A stretch of DNA of 64,000 nucleotides, taken from NCBI GenBank assembly GCA_964539395.1, contig CAZIIU010000003.1, positions 37,025-101,024 of the forward strand, written 5' to 3'. Shown here in pieces: positions 59,524 through 64,000 of this stretch; the first letter of the stretch is position 1, and each line of letters begins with the position of its first letter. Source of the DNA: M55B112 sp964539395 (GTDB taxonomy: Bacteria > Bacteroidota > Bacteroidia > Bacteroidales > GCA-2748055). The position numbers were made by a program, and so were the translations under genes. The notes below the pieces were generated by a model. That model was not told where the DNA came from and made no database searches. It was given only the letters and a program-made list of their open reading frames with translations.

Positions 59524-60816
59524 TTACGTTTTCGAATGTTTTGAACTCAAAGCCTGCCACATCATTTCAATTTCTTCCAGGGTTTTTCCTTTGGTTTCAG
59601 GTAAATACTTAATGGAAAATACAAGCTGTATGAGTCCCATTACTGCCAGGAATGCATAAGTTGCCGCACCTCCAAACAGACCTAAAGACCATGGAAAAAG
59701 GAAAACTACAAGCCAATTAAACACCCAGTTGATGAGGACAGCAATTGACATGGCCGTACCTCTGGCCCTGTTGGGGAAAATTTCTGACATAAGTGTCCAG
59801 AAAACAGGTCCGATGCAGGAAGCAAAAAAACCCAGAAAAAGAAACATCAAAATAAGTATCAGAAAACCGTCAATACTGTCAAGAGAGAAGGCAATGGATA
59901 GCAACAACATGGATACCATCATACCGGCTGAACCAATTATGTACATTCTTCTCCTGCCCACCTTTTCTATTATAAAAACAGCAACCCAGGTAAACAGAAA
60001 ATTTACAAGGCCAATACCAATGTTGTAATAGAGGGCATCACTGATTTCAAAACCCACATCTGAAAGTACTTTTGGTGCATAATCGATGATAGTGGCAATA
60101 CCGGTCATATGAACAAAAACAGCCAGAATAATGCCGATGACCATAACCCGGCGCAAAACGGGCCGAAATAACTCCCGGACCCTGGCATGAGTTTGCTTTA
60201 AGCTTTCCCTGATTTCAGCAATCTCATAATTGGCATTTGTCGTTCCTCCAACCCGCACCAATACCTGATAAGCCTCATCTGTATGTCCCATTTTATAGAG
60301 CCAGCGCGGACTTCTGGGTACTACAAACAACAAAGCGAAAAATATTACTGATGGTACAGTTCCACTGGCAAACATCCATCGCCAGTTGTTCTCACCAATA
60401 TCGTGCAGCACATAATTAACGATAAAAGAAATCAATATTCCAATAACAATTGACATTTGATAGAGTACTACCAGTTTTCCCCGATATTTTGAAGGGGATA
60501 TTTCGGAAATATACATGGGTGATAAGGTTGAGGCAGCACCAACGGCTAATCCTCCAAGTATGCGCATGCTGTAGAAAACGGTAAAGGAACTGGCAATGCC
60601 GACAGCTACACAGGAGACGGCAAAAAACAGAGCTGTGATGATAAGCATTCGCTTCCGTCCGTAATGGTCGGACAAGTACCCGGCAAGCATGGAACCAATA
60701 ATACAACCAACCAGTAATGAGCTCACACCCCAACCCAGTTGCAATTCATCCAGTCCAAAATGGGATTTGATAAAAGGTACTGTCCCGGAAATAATGCCAA
60801 TATCAAATCCAAACAT
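59524..60816 (-). CDS. Sugar porter (MFS) with truncated N-terminus
   Basis: About 430 residues from ATG 60816. Sugar-porter motifs are present: Asp-His-Tyr-Gly-Arg-Lys-Arg, Pro-Arg-Ser-Pro-Arg-Trp-Leu, Glu-Lys-Val-Gly-Arg-Arg-Arg and Leu-Pro-Glu-Thr-Lys-Gly-Lys-Thr-Leu. It would move a monosaccharide or disaccharide across the inner membrane with protons. Members normally begin 15-20 residues earlier, before Gly-Gly-Leu-x-Phe-Gly-Phe-Asp. Here the codons for Ser-Ile-Ala-Ser-Phe-Gly-Gly-Leu are still readable upstream, but a TGA at 60844-60846 and no start codon precede them. The gene abuts a broken GH116 remnant on the other strand, so it is probably damaged. Confidence 0.8.
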   Translation of the reverse strand: MFGFDIGIISGTVPFIKSHFGLDELQLGWGVSSLLVGCIIGSMLAGYLSDHYGRKRMLIITALFFAVSCVAVGIASSFTVFYSMRILGGLAVGAASTLSPMYISEISPSKYRGKLVVLYQMSIVIGILISFIVNYVLHDIGENNWRWMFASGTVPSVIFFALLFVVPRSPRWLYKMGHTDEAYQVLVRVGGTTNANYEIAEIRESLKQTHARVRELFRPVLRRVMVIGIILAVFVHMTGIATIIDYAPKVLSDVGFEISDALYYNIGIGLVNFLFTWVAVFIIEKVGRRRMYIIGSAGMMVSMLLLSIAFSLDSIDGFLILILMFLFLGFFASCIGPVFWTLMSEIFPNRARGTAMSIAVLINWVFNWLVVFLFPWSLGLFGGAATYAFLAVMGLIQLVFSIKYLPETKGKTLEEIEMMWQALSSKHSKT

Positions 60817-60826
60817 CAAACCTCCA

Positions 60827-61323
60827 AAAGATGCAATGCTTGGTCAGCTGTATAATGATATGACAGGTTTACCTGCCGTTTTAAATGAGGACCGTTGACA
60901 TCTCATTATAAACAGGCTTTTAAGCGTCTGGTTTTACCGCTGGTAGATACCGACAATGACGGAATAGGGGATACAGGTGCCGCCAACGTGCTTACCCCCG
61001 AAGGTGAACATGCCGTGGAGACCTGTCAATGGGATCATCCAAATGAGGTTTGGACAGGTATATCCTACAGCTTGGCGGCCAGTTTATATCATTGGGGAAA
61101 GCGGGTAAATGACGGTGAGTTGCAAAAGGAAGCGCTGTTAACAGCCTGGGGTGTATATAAAACAACCTGGCTAAGTGAAGATCATCCCTATTGGTTTACT
61201 ACTCCTGAGTCATGGCGGATAGAAGATCCATCATTTTTCAGGGCTTTAATGTACCAGCGTGCGCGGGCAATATGGTCATTGTTATTTGCAATAGATGATC
61301 CCTATAAAACCATCACAAAATGA
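60827..61323 (+). pseudogene. C-terminal remnant of a GH116-type glycoside hydrolase
   Basis: Only the last ~165 residues of the catalytic domain remain. The first part, Asp-Ala-Met-Leu-Gly-Gln-Leu-Tyr-Asn-Asp-Met, is read in one frame to about 60895. The rest continues in the -1 frame (Thr-Ser-His-Tyr-Lys-Gln-Ala-Phe, Asn-Glu-Val-Trp-Thr-Gly, Ala-Trp-Gly-Val-Tyr-Lys-Thr-Thr-Trp, Met-Tyr-Gln-Arg-Ala-Arg-Ala-Ile-Trp). GH116 enzymes cleave beta-glucosides, beta-xylosides or glucosylceramide. Here both the N-terminal part and the frame are lost, so the gene is dead. The 5' break meets the transporter break at about 60830. Confidence 0.72.
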
Positions 61324-61488
61324 AGGAAAGGAGAATGGAGGATTTGAATTCGTTACCTTTCAATCGTGGGAAAAATACCTAACAGGCCCAAAGTGCATTG
61401 TGATGTTGGGAATTATCTTTCTGGTTAAAAAAAAAACAATTATCTTTCGATATCTGAATATCAATAACCCTAATATATTATTATTACT

Positions 61489-63870
61489 ATGAGCAATGTA
61501 AGAACTTCAATCCATGTTCTGCTGATCATATTCTTTTCTGCAGGAATGACCGGTTGTGGTCAGAACGGCAAAGATGGAGCCCAAATTGAGAAAAGAGAAA
61601 GGATTCTGGAACATTTTCTGGCTACCTTCCATTCCAACGTACCCGGCGAAAAGCCTGTTGAGCATCCAATCTGGGAAAGCTGGTTGAAAAGGACCGGTGA
61701 GTTGCCCCCGGATTTTGATCAGCTTGCAACCAATGCTTTCCCCCCTGATCTGCTAAAATTTCAGGATGGCACACCTGTCACCAACCCTGAAGAATGGTTA
61801 GAAAGAAAGAAGGAAATAAGAGGTATCCTGGATTATTACATGCTGGGAAACTGGCCACCGCCGCCTGAAAAGGTCGCAATAAAATATCAGGAATCAAAAG
61901 CTGATGAGAATGAAGAATTCACAAAGCAAAATGCACAGATTTTCTTTGCACCATCTTCTAACGCAGTTGAATTTGCGGAGGAAGCCTATCGCTATTTACC
62001 CAGGTTGGAGCCTAACAATCGTGTGGATCGTTGCGACCACGATGTTGCAGTCCTGAATGTTGAACTATACATTCCTAAAGGGGAAGGTCCATTCCCGGCG
62101 ATTATAACCACAACCGGCTTTCTTCCTACTTTGGAGCGTGATTTGCCAAGAATTATGCGCGGCAATATTCTTGTCCGTTATAACATGCTGGATCCGGATT
62201 ATATCCCTGCCGTTTATGTTGATTATGATTGCAACCAATTGGAGTGGTGGGCATTCGCAGCAGGAAGATGTGTAGATCTTTTATACTCAAGAAATGATGT
62301 CGACACATCAAAAATAGCTATGGTCGGAAGTTCGCGCGAAGCTAAAGCTGCACTACTTGCAACGTTAATGGATAGCAGGGTGGATATTCTCGTCACTAAT
62401 CAACCCGGAGCCGGGGCCGGTACATTCAACCTCTGGAGGTACATCGGGGAGAAATACGGAGGTGAACATCTCGAGTATTGTTCACGGCAGTTCCAGTACT
62501 GGAACAAGCCCCGCATGCGCTTCTTTGCGGGCAGGGAGAATAAAATGCCTTTCGACAGCCACTTCCTGCAAGCTTTGGTGGCTCCAAGACCTGTCCTGCT
62601 GGGAACAGGTGAACGTTCTCATGTAGGGCAGCCATGGGGCGATCAGCAGTGTTATCTGGCACTTAAAGAGGTATATAAATTATTGGGGAATGAACAAAAC
62701 ATAGCATTAAATGTAGCTCCCGGCGGTCATGACTATACACCTTATGTAATAAACAATGAGTTGGACTGGCTGGATATGCAATTTGGACGTAAGCCTTTTA
62801 CATTCAAGGAGGATTTAATATACACTTATACCTTTAATGAATGGAAAGATATTACCGGTGCTGAACTAAAGGAGGATGAGTTTCCCGGGAGAGATATGAA
62901 TGATATACTGAAAAAGACAAATGGTGAAACGATTATTGATCAGTCAGGATGGGAAGAAAAAGCAGAAAACATTGTTGACCGGATCAAATGGGTTATCGGG
63001 GATCTGCCTGCTTATCAGGAGATTGAAAAAATCGATATGAATAACACGAGAGTTTTCAAGGACAATTTGATGAAAGCTGAAATTGAGGTTGATGAAAAGC
63101 TCGTTGCTTATATGACTTACCCGGTTGAAAAGACAAGCAAGATACCGGTTGTAATCTATTTACATGCATATCTGGATGCCGGGGGTCATGAATGGGCAAG
63201 ATATTATGGGTACAGAACAAGTGTTGGGGAGCGTATGGCACAGAATGGCTTTTTAGCCATTGAATTTGATCAATTTGGGTATGGTAGTCGCAATCGCGAT
63301 AGTGGTATCGGGTTTTACAAGGAGCATCCGGAGGTTTCGGCTATAGGCGTTATGATTCAGGATGTAAGGAAAATCATTGATGCCGTGAGCCTCCTTGAAT
63401 GGGTTGATAAAGATAATATTATGGTTGCCGGGTATTCCCTGGGGGGAATGGTTGGGCTATATGCAGCTGTATTTGAACCGAGAATTAAAGCTGTTGCGTC
63501 AACCTGTGGCTTTGGTTCGATGAGACTGGATGCACATGGTAATCAAACGGAGGGTATCAGACGATACTCTCATCTCAGGCCAACCATACCACGTTTAGGC
63601 TTGTTTCTCGGTAATGAAAAGCGAATCCCGTATGACTTCCATGAAATTCTTTCGCTCATTGCTCCCCGGTCTGTATTTGTTCTGGCTCCGCAGCTTGACC
63701 AGGACTGGTTCCATGAAGATGTTGAGATTTGTTATCAGGAAGCAACAAAAATATTTGATCTGTACGGTAAGAGAGACCACATCGTATTCAATAGTCCCAA
63801 TGATTTCAACCGTTATCCGCCAAAATATCAGAATATGGTTAACGAATGGCTGAAAAGCAGGGTTGAATGA
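61489..63870 (+). CDS. Two-domain alpha/beta-hydrolase lipoprotein (carbohydrate esterase-like)
   Basis: 793 residues. The lipoprotein signal has its cysteine at residue 23 (Phe-Phe-Ser-Ala-Gly-Met-Thr-Gly-Cys). The first hydrolase domain (about 70-440) has the nucleophile elbow Gly-Ser-Ser-Arg-Glu-Ala-Lys-Ala-Ala. This is similar to glucuronoyl esterases of family CE15 (Gly-x-Ser-Arg-x-Gly-Lys), and a later Gly-Gly-His-Asp is a candidate histidine. The second domain (about 520-793) has Gly-Tyr-Ser-Leu-Gly-Gly-Met, as in dienelactone-hydrolase or acetyl-xylan-esterase-like enzymes, with a C-terminal acid and histidine less clear. It may remove esters from plant or algal glycans at the cell surface. 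It lies on the accessory segment with sugar-related genes. Confidence 0.78.
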   Translation: MSNVRTSIHVLLIIFFSAGMTGCGQNGKDGAQIEKRERILEHFLATFHSNVPGEKPVEHPIWESWLKRTGELPPDFDQLATNAFPPDLLKFQDGTPVTNPEEWLERKKEIRGILDYYMLGNWPPPPEKVAIKYQESKADENEEFTKQNAQIFFAPSSNAVEFAEEAYRYLPRLEPNNRVDRCDHDVAVLNVELYIPKGEGPFPAIITTTGFLPTLERDLPRIMRGNILVRYNMLDPDYIPAVYVDYDCNQLEWWAFAAGRCVDLLYSRNDVDTSKIAMVGSSREAKAALLATLMDSRVDILVTNQPGAGAGTFNLWRYIGEKYGGEHLEYCSRQFQYWNKPRMRFFAGRENKMPFDSHFLQALVAPRPVLLGTGERSHVGQPWGDQQCYLALKEVYKLLGNEQNIALNVAPGGHDYTPYVINNELDWLDMQFGRKPFTFKEDLIYTYTFNEWKDITGAELKEDEFPGRDMNDILKKTNGETIIDQSGWEEKAENIVDRIKWVIGDLPAYQEIEKIDMNNTRVFKDNLMKAEIEVDEKLVAYMTYPVEKTSKIPVVIYLHAYLDAGGHEWARYYGYRTSVGERMAQNGFLAIEFDQFGYGSRNRDSGIGFYKEHPEVSAIGVMIQDVRKIIDAVSLLEWVDKDNIMVAGYSLGGMVGLYAAVFEPRIKAVASTCGFGSMRLDAHGNQTEGIRRYSHLRPTIPRLGLFLGNEKRIPYDFHEILSLIAPRSVFVLAPQLDQDWFHEDVEICYQEATKIFDLYGKRDHIVFNSPNDFNRYPPKYQNMVNEWLKSRVE

Positions 63871-64000
63871 TTCAGATGAAGGTAATCATTCGACCCGACA
63901 TATAATTCACAGGCAATCTCGTATGGTTGTATGCCGGTTATTTATTAGTTGTGCAACTTATTTTCTGTAAATTTATCAAGCCACAGTTAATTCTTTTTCC
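63871..64000. other. End of window, nothing recognised
   Basis: 130 bases after the esterase stop codon. There is no hairpin terminator, promoter box or gene start that I can support. Confidence 0.5.

Overview
The window comes from a member of the phylum Bacteroidota, most likely a Bacteroidales/Marinilabiliales-type lineage. The phylum is supported by many TAnnTTTG -7 boxes just upstream of start codons, a full aerotolerance operon (moxR, DUF58, batA-batE), a Bacteroidota-type LptD, a secreted protease with a type IX secretion sorting domain, an approximately 1100-residue SecA, and families largely confined to the phylum (DUF6913-like, DUF2027-Smr). I cannot name a species. No tRNA, rRNA, CRISPR array, insertion sequence or prophage was seen. 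RNase P RNA (rnpB) is present at 56.2-56.5 kb.

Layout. 0-3.3 kb: the 3' end of lptD, ridA, and the rpsF-rpsR-rplI operon (minus). 3.4-4.1 kb: three very small genes not expected in a housekeeping stretch. Two encode peptides with double-glycine leaders. One encodes a membrane-anchored peptide whose tail matches the tail of the first peptide. 4.1-15.2 kb: dnaX (interrupted by an A11 slippery run), icd, ferritin, secA, dapA, a DUF6913-like gene and ligA. 15.4-22.6 kb: a T9SS-exported serine protease, a cobalamin/heme-type ABC importer (lipoprotein, permease, ATPase), small conserved genes and a glycosyltransferase. 23-32.4 kb: argS, folD, ffh, a TPR protein, a phosphosulfolactate-synthase-like gene, a DUF368 lipid-carrier transporter, aroE and truA. 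32.5-41.4 kb: the Bat operon. 41.4-49.1 kb: acylphosphatase, an exported glutathione peroxidase, a PAS/GAF sensor without an output domain divergent from a lone receiver, free-methionine-sulfoxide reductase, and a 1055-residue S74-chaperone fibre protein. 49.8-56.1 kb: a C69 dipeptidase, threonine aldolase, a greatly enlarged queA and a DUF2027-Smr gene. 56.2-56.6 kb: rnpB. 56.6-64 kb: a rearranged accessory segment with a truncated Gfo/Idh oxidoreductase, a gamma-glutamyltransferase family enzyme, an N-truncated sugar transporter fused head-on to a broken GH116 remnant, and a two-domain lipoprotein esterase.

Main observations. (1) The 3.4-4.1 kb peptide locus is the best candidate for an undescribed system. 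(2) Short tandem repeats have expanded at many places: in frame inside dnaX, queA (two arrays plus a third insertion) and the leader of the ABC lipoprotein, and between genes as 21-, 22- and 23-bp arrays. (3) dnaX appears to use slippage at A11 to make long and short forms, with the short form read in the 0 frame. (4) A nested inverted-repeat structure lies at 49.28-49.49 kb. (5) The accessory segment next to rnpB carries two gene breaks that suggest recombination.
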